DNA from: Toxonevra muliebris
Lineage: Eukaryota; Arthropoda; Insecta; Diptera; Pallopteridae
Direction: 5' to 3'
Length of the DNA: 64,000 bases
NCBI GenBank assembly: GCA_963691655.1
Contig: OY829329.1
Location: forward strand, 22,061,883 to 22,125,882
The translations under genes were made by a program, and so were the position numbers. This document shows, in pieces, positions 1 through 12,607 of this stretch. Below the pieces are notes generated by a model. The model worked only from the letters and a program-made list of their open reading frames with translations. It did not search any database and was not told the origin of the DNA. Position 1 is the first letter of the stretch, and each line of letters opens with the position of its first letter.

Positions 1-39
1 TTATCAAATTTAGCTAAGCCATAGAGAAAGAAAGGTTAA

Positions 40-235
40 AGAGTTGAAAAAATGTTCTAAAATTGTAAGGAAGGGGTTAAGAAGCGCTGAAGAAGGGTTA
101 AGAAAACAATTTCAGGAAACTAAACTCATCCGTAAGAGTATGAAAGAATAACTAGTTGAAAAAATTTTTAAAAATTGCAAGGAAGAGGTAAAGAAGCGGT
201 AGAAAAGGATTAGGAAAAATATAACGAAGCATCTG
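40..235. repeat. Two-copy degenerate tandem repeat, about 112 bp apart
   Basis: A block near 41-102 (GAGTTGAAAAAATG..., then AAGGAAGGGGTTAAGAAGCG) recurs with substitutions near 153-214 (TAGTTGAAAAAATT..., then AAGGAAGAGGTAAAGAAGCG). The copies are diverged and no coding pattern is preserved. The array may continue to the left of the window. Confidence 0.55.
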
Positions 236-940
236 TATAAATTCTATGTAAGTCTTGAGATCCCGCAAAGTATAGAGCTAATGGATTGCTAAAAAAAAAA
301 TAGAAAGGTGCAAAAAACTATATGAAAGACGTAAGAAATATGGCAACTTTAAAGATCTTAGTAAGCAATGAGAACCAGATAGGATAAAGAAATAAGCAAA
401 TGTGGAAAGGATAATGTCTATGACTTCTTTACAGTCTACTCTAGGTAGATAGCGGGAATCTACGATGCTCTTTGTAGAGACCTGCATCGACTTCACAAAC
501 TATTTTTAATCCAATGCTGCAGATTTTTGTTTCCTAAATTTTATTCCATCCGCGTGTAGATTAAAATTACTCGTTGCATAAGAGCAAGGATTACCGTAGA
601 ACCAATAATTTTGCTAACCTGCTTTAGTGGTTATTTTCTGCAAAATATCAGCTTTAGAAGGACTTTTTTTCCTAGTGCAATGAACAAATTAAAGGAACAA
701 TTGGGTGAGGGAAATTTGGGTACGAAAATTTAGATTCGGCGCATGTTTCTATACAGAACTCTCTAGTCTCTCCAATCAAATAACACTATACAAAACGAAT
801 AAAATTTCTAAGTTCTGGAATTATTATTTTCTGGAATTATTTTCGCTACTGATCTCGAATTTACAAACATTTTTTTTCGGGTCAGGTCGAACTTTCGTGA
901 TATCGATAATTTTATGATTTTTTAAAAAATAGTGGAAAAA
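236..940. other. AT-rich spacer, no gene seen
   Basis: Only short open frames of about 70 codons occur, without recognisable domains or codon bias. I see no RNA gene or transposon ends. Confidence 0.5.
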
Positions 941-1530
941 AATTTTTTTTTTTGTAGATTTTTTGGGTTTTCTACACGTTTTATGAATTTTTAATAAGAA
1001 AAAAAAATTTCAAAAAAACTTTTTTTCGACCTAGATTTTTCAAGAAAATGTAAAAAATTTTGTTTTCGTTTTTTTGAGTTTTCTACACGTTTTATTAGTT
1101 TTTACAACGTTTATAAAAAAAAAAAAATTTTTAAAAAAAAAAAACAAAAAAAAAAACGTTTTTAAAAAAAATTTTTTTTACTAATAACTAATAAAACGTG
1201 TAGAAAACTCAAAAAAACTTTTTTTTATTTTAAACGTTGAGAACTCAGAAATTTTTTTTGACCTAAATTTTTCAAAAAAAAGAATAAAAAATTTTTTTTT
1301 TCCGTTTTCTTTTGTATTTTCTACACGTTTTATGAGTTTTTACAACGTTTTCAACATAACAAATTTTTGAAACATTTTTCATTAAATCTTTTTTTTTTTG
1401 ATATTTTATGTTTTCTACATGTTTTATAAGTTTTTAAAGCGTTTTCAACAAAAAAAAATTCAAAACAATTTTTCAGCATCGAAAAGAAGTCCAGAAAAAC
1501 CATTTGAGAACTCAGAAATTTTTTGTTAAG
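940..1530. repeat. AT-rich tandem repeat with TTTCTACACGTTTTA core
   Basis: The core TTTCTACACGTTTTA, followed by a GTTTTTACAACG-like stretch, recurs near 969, 1080, 1318 and 1408 on the plus strand and once inverted near 1190-1205. Units are about 110-120 bp, separated by A and T homopolymers. Positions 1068-1099 and 1187-1218 form a perfect 32-bp inverted repeat around an A-rich loop. This is noncoding satellite-like DNA. Confidence 0.7.
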
Positions 1531-3735
1531 CCCATTTCGTTGTACAGTGTAATCAAACTTGTATCTTTCTAATAAAACTATCTTACAAACACCCAGTTTT
1601 TTAGTGCAATTTAAGTGTTAGTTGATGTAGTTATTCCTTTTGCTGCTTCATCAATATCCTTCTGCCTTCAACTGCATACATATTGCAACTCACAATATTC
1701 TGTAACCATCAGTTATATATTTGGTTTGTATGTACATATATATGTATGTATATAAACTTGTCATGTCTCATCTTGTCTTGCTTCATTTATTTGCTAAAAC
1801 TGTGATGTCTGTCTTCTGTCCATCCATCCATTCATTCATCTATCCATCCATTTATTTAAGCATTCAGCCATCCATCCATCTTTCTATCTAATTGCTTTGA
1901 CTCTGACTCTACTCTATGGGTGTGTATGCATTTGGTATGTGTGAGTGTCTGTATATAGTTGTATATGAATATATATTCCAAGTTATGCATTCTATGCATC
2001 AATTTCTGAATGTCCTTATTTTTTTTTGTAGTCATTTTCCAGCTTCCTTGCAGTTCCCGTTCGTTCTCTCTCTCTCTCTCTCTCTCTCTAAACTCTCATT
2101 CTCTTGTGCTTTTTTTTTTGCTCATGGTGAATTTAGTGTTTAGTTTAGTGCATTATTATTTTCACATTTCACACAGTTATTCGCTTCGTTAGTAAGTACG
2201 AGTAGGAGTCTATATATATATACTTATGTCTCTCAGCTAGAACATCCGTCGTCTGTCCGTCTGTCCATCCATCTGTCTGTCTATCTATTGTCTTGTAAGT
2301 ATTTTTAGTTAAATTTAGTTTACTCGGTAAATCGCTTCGTAATAATGTGTTTTTAGTTTTATATCTGTTTGTGTGTGTTTGTTGGTGTATGTCTTAGACT
2401 TCCACATCGTAAATCCAGTGCCAGTGTTTCAGTCACTCAGTCAGTCATTCATTCAGAGTCAGGCCAGTCTGACTTACAGACTGCCCAAAATGTCTATGTA
2501 TTCTGAATATACATACATATATATATATGTGTATATAAAACTGTCCATCACTTGTTTCATTTCATTCATTTCAATGCAACAGTAGCAGTAGAAACTGAGG
2601 CAGCAGCGGCAGCAGCAGCTGTAGGAGAGGTAGATGCAGTAAAATCAACTGCAGTGGGAGGCAAAAGTGTGGTACTCCTTCTTCATGTCCTTGTTGCATT
2701 TCCTTTTCTTCTTCTTCTATTTTTTAACATATCCTTGCAAATATTTTTCTCATGCACTTTTGTCATTTTGCATTTGAAGCAAAGGATTTTTTCTTCTATA
2801 TTTATATACATTTATTTTTATTTTTGCTTTTATTTTTATTTCTACTTGTGAACTCAGCATAGATTTCATATAGTAAAAATCTGATGCTGCTGCTGCATGT
2901 GTAGTTGGAATTATATTTACTGGCACGTATTTAAAATTGCATAATTTTGTCTTCAAGATTTATTGAATTTTTTCAAAAGAATTTTATGTTTTGTAGATTA
3001 ATTTCTTCTTAGCTTTAAGTAACAAAAGTAGAATATCATATAAACATATAGAAATTAAGACACAAAGTTTTTAATGTATTTTTATCTTTCCCGTTCAAGG
3101 TAGAACCGAAATATGAAAGTTCAAACGCCAGCGTAAGTCAGATAGATAAACATAACAGTTGTTATTCAGTGACTTGATGTTTTCCTAAACCTAAAATCTA
3201 CAGAAACCTAGGAGTTGTTGTTTAAAGACTTCAATGTCTGCTAGAAAAAAGAAAGAATTATTTTAAGTCTTTAGCTGATGGTCACAAATAATATTAAGAC
3301 TCCTCTAAAAATAATGTTAAAATTATCTTTTTTTTCTTCACTATAGCGTTAATATAATAACTTGAAGGGTTTCTGCAGACTGCAGCTTTTGGTAAACATC
3401 AAAATCTTTGAACAGCGGTTGTTTATAGTAGTATGCATTTTTTGAAAGTGTAAAGCTCTGCGCTTTGTTGTTGTTATTTTTCTGTAAAAGAAATATAAGA
3501 AAAAAAAAATAATTTAACAAAATAAAATTGAGATCATTAAATTTAATTTATCAAATATTTGCTGAATTTTTATTTAGATTCTTTTATTAGTTATTGGTTT
3601 CACGGCAATTCATCGATTCTCCTGCATACTTGTGAAGGTAGTCATTGTTTGCGAACTATAATTCTTGCTTAGTTGCTAATTCCATATTCTTTTTTAATGA
3701 AATTTACCTCTCTAATAAATCGAAGACAGTATCAT
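1530..3735. other. AT-rich spacer with microsatellites, no gene seen
   Basis: It contains CCAT-type tetranucleotide tracts (about 1815-1895 and 2245-2292), a TC run and a short GCAGCAGCGG cluster near 2600-2625. Open frames here (for example 2552-2851) are driven by microsatellites and poly(T), so I do not call them genes. Confidence 0.5.
2065..2089. repeat. (TC)12 microsatellite
   Basis: Uninterrupted TC dinucleotide run read directly in the sequence. Confidence 0.9.
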
Positions 3736-3739
3736 TTAT

Positions 3740-4195
3740 TAACTTGCATCTGACATTGTTAGACTCTTCAGAAAAAATGCCTGACAATGGTTCCATCTGA
3801 CTTCTTATCTCCAACACATTCCTGGTCTCCATTCGACTTCTTGTCTTCTCTGACTTTTTGGTTCCGTCTGACTTCTTGTCTCTAAAACATTTCTGGTCTC
3901 CATTTGACTTCTTGACTTCTTGTCTTCTTTGACTTTTTGGTTCCATTTGACTTCTTGTCTCTAAAACATTTCTGGTCTTCATTTGACTTCCTGTCTTCTC
4001 TGACTATTTGGTTACATTTGACTTCTTGTCTTCAACATATTTCTGATCTTCATTTGACTTCTTCTCTGACTTTTTGGTTCCATCTGACTTCTTGTCTTCA
4101 CTGACTTTTTGGTTCCATCTGACTTCTTGTCTCCAATAAATTTCTGATCCCATTTGACTTCTTGTCTTCTCTGACTTTGTATTCTCGCTGACAAA
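3740..4195. repeat. Tandem repeat of about 70 bp with CTGACTTCTTGTCT subunits
   Basis: The landmark TTTCTGGTCT or TTTCTGATCT recurs near 3820, 3890, 3969 and 4040 and again near 4141. The blocks between are rich in TGACTTCTTGTCT and TTTTTGGTTCCAT. Unit length varies from about 68 to 78 bp and some units are truncated. On the minus strand the units translate as a lysine/arginine/glutamine-rich repeat (motifs such as RSQMEP). Unit lengths that are not multiples of three, and the stops, argue that this is satellite and not protein. Confidence 0.8.
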
Positions 4196-6625
4196 ATCTA
4201 TCTATAAAGCTAATAAGATCTATCAGTTTAGTCGAGCATGGCAAATTTCAACGGCGCCATTGGTGGGGCTAAACGGGGTCGAACGTAGGCGCAAACTGGT
4301 AGATCCAAGTACAGTTTTCTGTTTTGTTTTGTTGTCACCTCTTGGCAAAGAAATATTTCATAGGTACGTGTAAGCGTGATGAAAATATAAGATATTGAAA
4401 GAACTGACGTCTCTTAGTTGGAGATAAAATTGGCGCCAGCAATTGCCAGTAATATAGTTGCTAAAATATTTAGTTCAAGGCTTAATTTAATAATAACAAA
4501 TGATTAAATGACACCCACAATAACAATAATAATAATAAGAAATATGCTACTCATAAAAAAAGGAGAAAAAAAATTTGTAAAAATTCATAAAGACAATACA
4601 AAATGTTGAGTAAGTACAACAACAACCACAACTATGCGGAAAAGCGGAAAATGATGCAGTCATTTTCAGTACAAAAGCACGAAGAAGAAAAAGTAGCAGA
4701 AGGAGCACTACAATGATGATGACATTCGCTAAAGGATTAACCTAAATAAACATAAAACAGACGTTAAGAATTTTTCAGCATAGTTCAAAGGGAAAAAACA
4801 AATAGAAAAAATGAAAAAAAAAATATTCCAAATGAATGAATGAATTCCACTTTGAAGGAAAAGTATGCAGCATGAAATATATGAGTGAAGAGAAAGAAAG
4901 AAAGAGAGCGGAGAAGAGAAACAGCCACAGCTATAGCATGCAACAATGATCTATCGTTGTTGACGGCTATAAAGTCAAAAGGATAAAAATTAAGCAAAGC
5001 CAGGCAGCTAGCAGATGAACAGACAGAGAGACAGACAGATGAATGTTCAACTACACTAGTTTGAAAAAGAAATGGAAAACTGAAAGAACGAGTGGGAGTG
5101 AGATAGTTGCTTTCGCTAGTAAACTAAAAGGATATTGTGGCTAAATGCAGAATGGCGGGCCACTTCATTATGTCGGAAATGTACAAAGTGCTGAAAAATG
5201 ATTCCCTCAAGTTGCAAGTTTCCAATTGTGGTGCAGTGTGGCACAAAAAACAAAAAAAAACATTTCAGTCGAAGTAGCACAAAATGAAAACTCTTCTCTT
5301 TTTCTCTGTGTACTACAAATGCATTTGACTTTTATGCTGCTTTCTTTCAAAAAACGCTTTAGGGCATTTTTCTTTCAGTTTGTATACAGTAGGACAATGA
5401 AGCAGAAGTGTTAAGAAATTATGCGGTAAACTCTTTTTTCTGTTCGAGAGAAACAGAGTGAGAAAAAGAGAGAAATACTTTAAGAATTTAAAGCAACACT
5501 GCATGCTAGTTTATTAAATGCAACCCTGCACACAAACACACACACACACTCATGTGTTTACAGTATTTTAGTGATATGACTACAACAACTACAAGTACTA
5601 TAACTCGAGTGAAACTCTCCTCAACAGTACCATCAATGTCAAAATTTGTTTACTTCATGGTTAAAAGTTTTTAACCAACAAACACTCATCAAAAACTCTC
5701 TTCACACGAGGCTAGCTGGAAGTATGAGTGTTTGGACACTAAGGAACCATCAAATGAATGCAGCATACTCAAACAAAAAAAGAAAAAAAATGAGAAGAAA
5801 ACAGACAGCAGGAGGAACTGAACGAGCGTGTTGAAGTTAGTGTTACTAGTTGGTGGAAGTGTTTGTTGTTATTTAATGTTTTGCTAGTTAGATGCTCATA
5901 GAGAAAGTTTCTTTGTTTTGCATACCTACTTTGAAATTTCTTGTGACATTTCTGTTACTCACATATGTGTGTAGAAATGCACATGGATAGCATTTATTCA
6001 TATGCCCAGTGGGAAGGATTGCATGGTTTTGCTAAAGCAGCGCTGAATTTATTATATCTTAAAGGCTTTTACGGATTTTTGGGCAACTGCTTCCGCATTC
6101 AGCAAGTGTATCTTGTCTGTATTTAACACCGAGGAATGAAACTAATAAGAGTGAGTGTAGGGTTTCCCGCTCAATTGACTTCTTAGAACATCGCCGAAAC
6201 ATAAAACGTGTGACTTTATTGTGGATGTTTTCAGATATGATCAACTACAAACATATCTTAATATATAGCAAATATCGACTAAAAAGCTTCTCTTTTATTA
6301 GAGGTCATCAGAGTTGCCGAACTATAAGCGGAACCCGCGCATTTCTTGTTAAAACGAAACTACAACTTACTAGCAGATTTAGAGATTTCTTTTCTTTATT
6401 CAAAAAATCTTGTAATTCGGGAAGAATGATTATAATGACTAAGAGATTTATAGAGAAGGATGGCAGGAGGTTTGGTTTATTCCCAAAACCCCCTCCCCTC
6501 TTTGATCCGATAGTTCGCCAACCAGGGAATATTTGTTTGTATTTGTTGAGCAACCTCAACCTTATCAAAATCAAAACTCATATACAAAACTAGTTCTCAT
6601 GTCATTGAGCATGATGAATCTAAGG
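4196..6625. other. Spacer with GA-rich and CA tracts, no gene seen
   Basis: AT-rich sequence with purine-rich stretches (4880-4925, 5020-5110, 5440-5480) and a short CA run near 5530-5547. Several short open frames exist but none shows a domain or a credible splice-linked partner. Confidence 0.45.
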
Positions 6626-6783
6626 CAGTGACGGCCAATTTTACACCTTTGGCAAATTAAATATGAGTTAGTGCACTCAACAAAACTTAAGCACTAAAAT
6701 ATCTGAAAAATGAGAGATAACGACAACTGAACTGTATTCGTATTTTGAGTTTTTTCTCAAAAGTCTTAGTGTGGCCGTCACTG
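6626..6783. mobile_element. hAT-like MITE, 158 bp
   Basis: Perfect 12-bp terminal inverted repeats CAGTGACGGCCA lie at 6626-6637 and, inverted, at 6772-6783. They enclose a short AT-rich interior with no coding capacity. Ends beginning CAGTG and a small size are typical of non-autonomous hAT-superfamily elements. The flanking 8-mers (6618-6625 and 6784-6791) agree at only half of their positions, so the expected 8-bp target duplication has decayed or the assignment is imprecise. Confidence 0.65.
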
Positions 6784-7024
6784 CTATAGAGTACTTGCTT
6801 CTGATATATGGGTTTAAGTCAATAAAATTATATTCTGACTTATCATATGCCTATAAAAGGTAAGGAAATTTAAGTCCCGGGATTGACATTCCATATTAAG
6901 AATGTCATTTTGACTTTCCCCACGCCATTTCACTTCAGATAATAAGAAAAAATTTATCAGAAAATTCCCCCTATACACGCCTGGACAGACCTAATGTGGT
7001 TGAAGAACATAATGTCCAGATATA

Positions 7025-8335
7025 TATATGTAGCTCACTATCAGTTTTAGGTCTGGTTATTAGTCTTATTTTAGGTCTGATGTTTGGTCTGAATTCAGTT
7101 TGAATTCCATTCCTGTTTTTAATCTAAATTTTGTGTAGAACTTTGGTCTGATATTTCGTTTAAATTTTAATCTGAACTTTGGTCTGAGTTCAGTTACAAA
7201 TTTCTTCTAATTTTGGTCTGAATTTGCTGGGAATTTAGTGTGAATTTTCTACCGAACTTAAGTCTGATATGTGGCGGGAATTCAGATCTAATTTTAGCCT
7301 GACTTTTTACCACAACTCCGGTCTAATTTTTGGTTTCAATTTTGATCTCAGTTTTGGTCTGAGTTTTAATCTGTTTTCAAATGTTTTAGAACTAGAAAAC
7401 CTTTGTGATTGACAAACTAACGACCAGACCAGACCAAATTAAGACCCACACCAAATTCAAACCAAAATTTAAACGAAATTTAGACCAAAAAAGTAAAATT
7501 TAAAATTGAAGCTAAAAATAGAGCAAACTCTGACCCAAACAGACTAGAAGTCAGTTCTAATTTAACAACAAGAGTCACAACAATCGGGTCTGCGCCCCGG
7601 GATCGACCCAGGAGAAATCCTGGCCAAGGATTGTAAGCCCTCGACGTGAAAGCAGTCGCTACAACAACAACAACAAATCTCAGACCAAAAATTAAGCCAA
7701 AACTAAAACCAAAATTTATATCAAAATATAGACCAAAAGTCAGACTAAAATTCGACTAAAATTTAGAGAAAAAAATCAGACTAAAAATTATGTCAAATAT
7801 CAGATTAGGAATCAGTTTATAAATCAGATTAAAATTCAGACCAAAAATCAAGCCCAAACTCGAACCAAAATTCACTTAAAAAATCAGTTAAAAATTTACA
7901 CCTGTACTAACGACCAGGACCAAAAACCAAATCAAAACCACACAAAACTCAGACCAAAATTTAAACTAATCTAAACTAATACCAATTACAAAGCAAAATT
8001 CAAAAGCAGAGCAAACTCAGACCCAAATTCATGTTAAAATTCAGATTAAAATTCGGATGAAAAACTAGGCTAGAAATCAGTTCAAAATTAATATCAAACT
8101 TCAGACAAAAATTTCGACCAAAACTCAAATTAAAACCAGACAAAAATTCAAACCAGAACTTATACCAGAATACCGTCCAAAATTCCGACAAAAAATTAGA
8201 CCAAAAATTATGTAAAAAATCAGATTAGAAATTGGTTCAAAAATCTTAAATTCAGCCCAAAAATCAAACTCAAATAGAAGTCAATTCAAAATTTACACTG
8301 GAATTTAGACCAAAACGATTTCGGTCTACTGCATT
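7025..8335. repeat. GGTCTGAATTTT-family satellite with internal orientation switch
   Basis: From about 7030 to 7385 the plus strand carries degenerate GGTCTGA/ATTTT units. From about 7415 to 8330 it carries the reverse complement, ACCAAAATTCAGA. Unit spacing is about 11-12 bp with 22-24-bp doublets. A longer period is visible in the second half: AGCAAACTC.GACCCAAA and CTAACGACCA each recur roughly 490 bp apart, which shrinks to about 370 bp once the insertion at 7565-7677 is discounted. Related arrays lie at 18.6-19.6, 25.0-25.6 and 34.0-35.7 kb. Confidence 0.85.
7565..7677 (+). mobile_element. Short tRNA-like/retroposon 3' fragment inserted in satellite
   Basis: A GC-richer block interrupts the GACCAAAATTCAG array. 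It contains GATCGACCC, an exact match to the pol III B-box pattern GWTCRANNC, and ends in GCTACAACAACAACAACAA. The LINE fragment at 36842-37805 also ends in GCTACAACAACAAC. The block may be the 3' part of a SINE, or of a LINE with a CAA-type tail. The sister satellite unit near 8050-8110 lacks it, giving an approximate empty site. Boundaries are good to about 5 bp. Confidence 0.5.
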
Positions 8336-9024
8336 TTGAAAGAAAAGTACAAACTTTTATTTAGAAAAATTATATTGGAAGTGAATTATTTTTAAAATTA
8401 CTAGAATGCTAGCTAATCCAAGGGGGAAGGTTCTGAAGAAAAATTCTTCCCCCTCCCCCTTTCTGCTTTTCCCCCTTTGCAACATCTAGACATCTGGATT
8501 TGGTAGTTGATTGGCATGGGATAAAAATATCTGATTTTTCACTCACAGTGACTCACAATTGTTAACAGAGAAGTATACACATTAAGCTTGTTGGAATGTA
8601 TATTTTCTTACTGGGTATTACTATCTTTCTGTAGTGTCACATGTTCATAATTTCAGTTGATGTACATTGGGGAATTTTAACCATAAATTTATATCTTATG
8701 GAAATATAAGCAATGGAACTCTGCAAAGGTTTCACTAAGACATTAGAAGGAATTGAATATGATCTGCTGGAATTTTCTTAGCGTAGATATTTCTCTAATA
8801 GGCAATGGGGCCTCTTCAGGAATCCGTAACTATGGGCAGTCTGCGGGAATAAGTTTTTTCGGCTTCCCAGTGATACAACCAGCCAATATTGGCGTTTTTT
8901 TGCAAACAATTTTTTGGAAAGTTTTTTTCAATAAAACTGTGGGACACATTTTTTTTGACAATACTTCAGATTTTAAAAGAGAAAGTTCTGCGGAGGGATG
9001 CTGCTAGGAGCTTTTTATTTGAAA
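8336..9024. other. AT-rich spacer, no gene seen
   Basis: It contains a small G/C-run hairpin near 8421-8458 (GGGGGAAG with CTTCCCCC). The open frame at 8753-9007 has no recognisable domain. Confidence 0.45.
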
Positions 9025-10215
9025 TTTCTGTTGACCTCAAAAGGCTTCAAGTGACTCCAATTGACTTTAAATCCCCAATTGACTCTAATTGACTTAAAAT
9101 CCCAATTGACTCCAAGTGACTTCAAGTGACTAAAATTGTCTCCAATTGACTTCAAGTGACTCCAAGTGAATTCAATTGACTTTAAATCCTCAATTGACTC
9201 CAAATAACTTCAAGTGACTCCAACTGGCTCTATTCGACTTCAAAGCTCCAATGGGCTTCAAAAGACTTCAAGCCACTTCAATTGACTTCAAATACCAATA
9301 GACTCCAAGTGACTTCTAGTGACTCCAATTGGCTTCAAATCCCAATTGACTCGAAGTGGCTTCAAGTGACTCCAATTGCCTTCAAATCCCCATTGACTCC
9401 AAGTGACTTCAATTGCCTTAAAATACCAATTGACTCCAAGTGAATTCAAGTGACTAAAATTGTTTCCAATTGACTTCAAAACCCCATTTTACGTGTCTTT
9501 AAGTGACTCTATATGACTTCAAGTGACTCTAAGTGAATTCAATTGACTTTAAATCCTCAATTGACTCCAAATAACTTCAAGTGACTTCAACTGGCTCTAT
9601 TCGAATTCAAAGATCCAATGGGTTTCACAAAACTTCAAGCCACTTCAATTGACTTCAAATTCCAATAGACTCCAAGTGACTTCAAGTGACTTCAAGTGAC
9701 TCCAATTGTCTTCAAATCCCAGTTGACTCGAAGTGACTTCAAGTTACTCCAATTGGCTTTAAATCCCAATTGACTTCAAAACCCCAATTGAATCCAAAAG
9801 ACTTCAAGTGACTCCAATTGACTTCAAAACCCCAATTGACTACAAGTGACTCCATACGACTTCAAGTGACTCCAAGTGAATTCAAGTGACTTCAATTGAC
9901 TCCAAATAACTTCAATCCCAATTGGCTCCAAGTGATTCCAAGAGGCTCCAATTGACTTCAAAACCCTAATGTACTCCAAAAGATTTCAAGTGACTTCAAT
10001 TGACTTCAAATTTCAATTGACTCCAAGTGACATCAAGTGACTCCAATTGGCTTCAGATCAAAATTGACTCCAAGTGACTAAAGGGGACTCCAATTGACTT
10101 CAAAAGACTTCAAATGATTTTGATTGATTTCAAATCCTAATTGACTCCAAAAGACTTCAAGTGATTGGATATGACTTCAAGTGACCCCAAGGATATTTAA
10201 GTGACTTCAAAGCAG
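9025..10215. repeat. Satellite of 10-bp TTGACTTCAA / GTGACTCCAA units
   Basis: About 1.2 kb of near-continuous 10-11-bp units alternating TTGACTTCAA, GTGACTCCAA and AATCCCAA. A higher-order repeat is visible: a 220-bp block starting at 9166 (GTGAATTCAATTGAC) recurs starting at 9533, an offset of 367 bp, sharing rare variants such as CTGGCTCTATTCGA. Open frames inside the array are by-products. Confidence 0.9.
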
Positions 10216-12607
10216 TCATGATTTTGGATTCCTATGATTTCAGAAAAAGAAAATTACGGCCTTGTTGCCACAGAAAGGGCTGACGATTTGCCGAGGCGCG
10301 TTTCGACTTAAGGCATTGCTCAGGCGCATTTAGTATAAATTTTTCTGAATTATGAATCGAAATTGAACTCTCACATTAAAGGAAGTCACCAAATGTTTTG
10401 ATGTATTATAAATTACTATTAAAAGTTGAAAATATTTTTAGAAAGTTACAAAATTCAAACCAAAATCAATTTTCATTCATTTTTTTTTATTGCTGCGCAT
10501 GAGTGCGCGCTCATAATTTATTTGGTCTTTATTCCTTTCCTTTTAGGTTTATGTTTGTTGTTGCTGTCGTTTTTTTACTGAATACTACTACTTAATAAAC
10601 TTTATTGCAATAATCACAAAGCAATCAATCCATAATTTATTGAAATTTTATGACTTTTTATAATAACTTTAGCATACAGTCACAGTACAGAAACTTGAAA
10701 ATTTTCAAATATTTATATGCACTCCAAGCTTCATTAATTTTCTCTTTCTCTCTCTTTCTCGTTCGCTTTCACACTCCCTTTATCTCTCTGATTTTCTTTT
10801 TCACTCTCTCTCGCTCTACGTTTCTGCATTGATTGCTTTAGCTATGCAAATAAATAATTGTGTCCAACGGCCATAAAAATGAATTGCTTCACTCACTCAT
10901 TGCCAATCGAGCTGTCATTTTGGCGTTTTTATTTACTTTTGATCATGTATTTTATGTGTGTATGTGTGTGTGTGTGTGTGGATATTGATCCTCTTCCAAC
11001 CTCAACTAGTCTCATCTCAAATCTTTTCATCCTTTTCGTTGTTTTATTCTTGGTTTTGTTGCTTGATTCACATTCGTCGTCATTCCGATTCATTGTGCTT
11101 AATAAAATTGATTTTTTACGACTGTTTTTTTTTTTTTGTCTTCTTCTTTTTTAATAGACTAGAAATTTTTCATTTTTAAGTAAATTTTTATGATCCACTT
11201 ATCATGTTAAAATTTTATTGGAAGCTCATAAAATATTATCTCTCTCTTTGTCTCGCTCAGCATAGAGGCTTTAGTCTCTAGTGCCTTGTCTTGGTATTAT
11301 TTGGTTATCTGTAAAATAAATTATATGCAGTGAATAAATTTTATTCTTTTTCACCTTTTATTTTTATTCAGAGAAATTTCAAATCTATTTTTGTAAATTT
11401 TTATTGAAAGTTTCCATTATTACTTGTAATTATTGTCAATGGAAATGGAATGGAATTAAATAAACAAGCAATTAAATAAATAAAAACTAAATCGATATAA
11501 AATACGATTGCAAGTGACTTCAGAGGTTTGAAATCAAACTACCTACATACCTAAAAAATGGAACCTGAAAGGTTCATAACAAATAACATTAAAAAAGGTT
11601 AAAAAAAAAAAACGAAAATGAGTACCTTCTGCACTCGTCACATGATGTGACAACATATTCATGAATTGTTGTTTACTTCATTATAAAAGTTTTCGTTTTT
11701 ACGTTCCAAAAAGTGCAACCGAGGGGTTTTTAAACATTTCATTTTCTCTCGCAAAGAAAGAGCATTTTATGCTGTTTCTTCGCTTTTTGCACGCCTACAT
11801 CGCCTAATGCTGATATTATTCTTCAATTTCAATTTACAATGTAAGTTTATTCCAAAATCGTTTTTGATATAGAAATTATGTGTTGCATACTTTTGGGCTT
11901 AAAGTAAAATATATAATAAAACACACACTTATAAAGTCACACGACACCAACGTGACATTCGATTTTATTTTCTATCAATTCAATCCACTATAAATTTTCT
12001 TTCAGGTCGGAGTAAAGATGTTATCACATCAAAAAATTTGCTGTAGATTTTTTATTAATATTGATGCTGAATCCAAGTATTTTTGAACTTTTATTTGGTC
12101 AAAAGTAGACTGCAGAAAAATTTTCTCATACAAAAGTCGATTTTTAGATGTTTTTTTTTTTAAACGAACCAGCTCTCGAACTATTATCGTTAGAGACGAA
12201 GTATTTTGGGAATCATAATATAAATTGTGGACCTATTTTAGAAACTTTTTTTCGTGATGCACGTTTTTGGGATAAGTTGGCATACTAGAAATTATACAGA
12301 AGTTCAAAATGGGTTAAGGGGTTCTATACACTTGTTGTCGGAAAACAGAATATTTTCTTTATTTGTTTTTTCCAAGGCGATACAATTTTATCAGAATAAG
12401 TCACCGTATATCTATTTGTTGATATTGCAAAGTATTTTCAGTTTTTTCAACTAAAAATGTTGACAACTGGGGACGATTTGACAGATGTTTTATTGTATAA
12501 AAATACTGTTCATTTATTATTAAAAAATAATCCTAAAAGTGTGCAGTGTTTATAATATTTTGATATTTTGTAATTGAAGTACTGTTCCGAAAGTCCGTAA
12601 TCGAAAT
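10216..12607. other. Spacer with TG microsatellite, no gene seen
   Basis: AT-rich sequence with a TG run at 10963-10980 and pyrimidine-rich tracts at 10740-10815. Open frames at 10650-10832 and 10858-11154 are hydrophobic by-products of T-rich sequence. Confidence 0.45.

Noticed and set aside
3704..3982. 92-codon K/R/Q-rich frame on the minus strand
   Set aside because: It is a translation of a tandem satellite whose unit lengths are not all multiples of three.
7025..10215. CRISPR-like array of short repeats
   Set aside because: Repeats are contiguous and degenerate, with no unique spacers of constant length and no cas genes. The sequence is eukaryotic.
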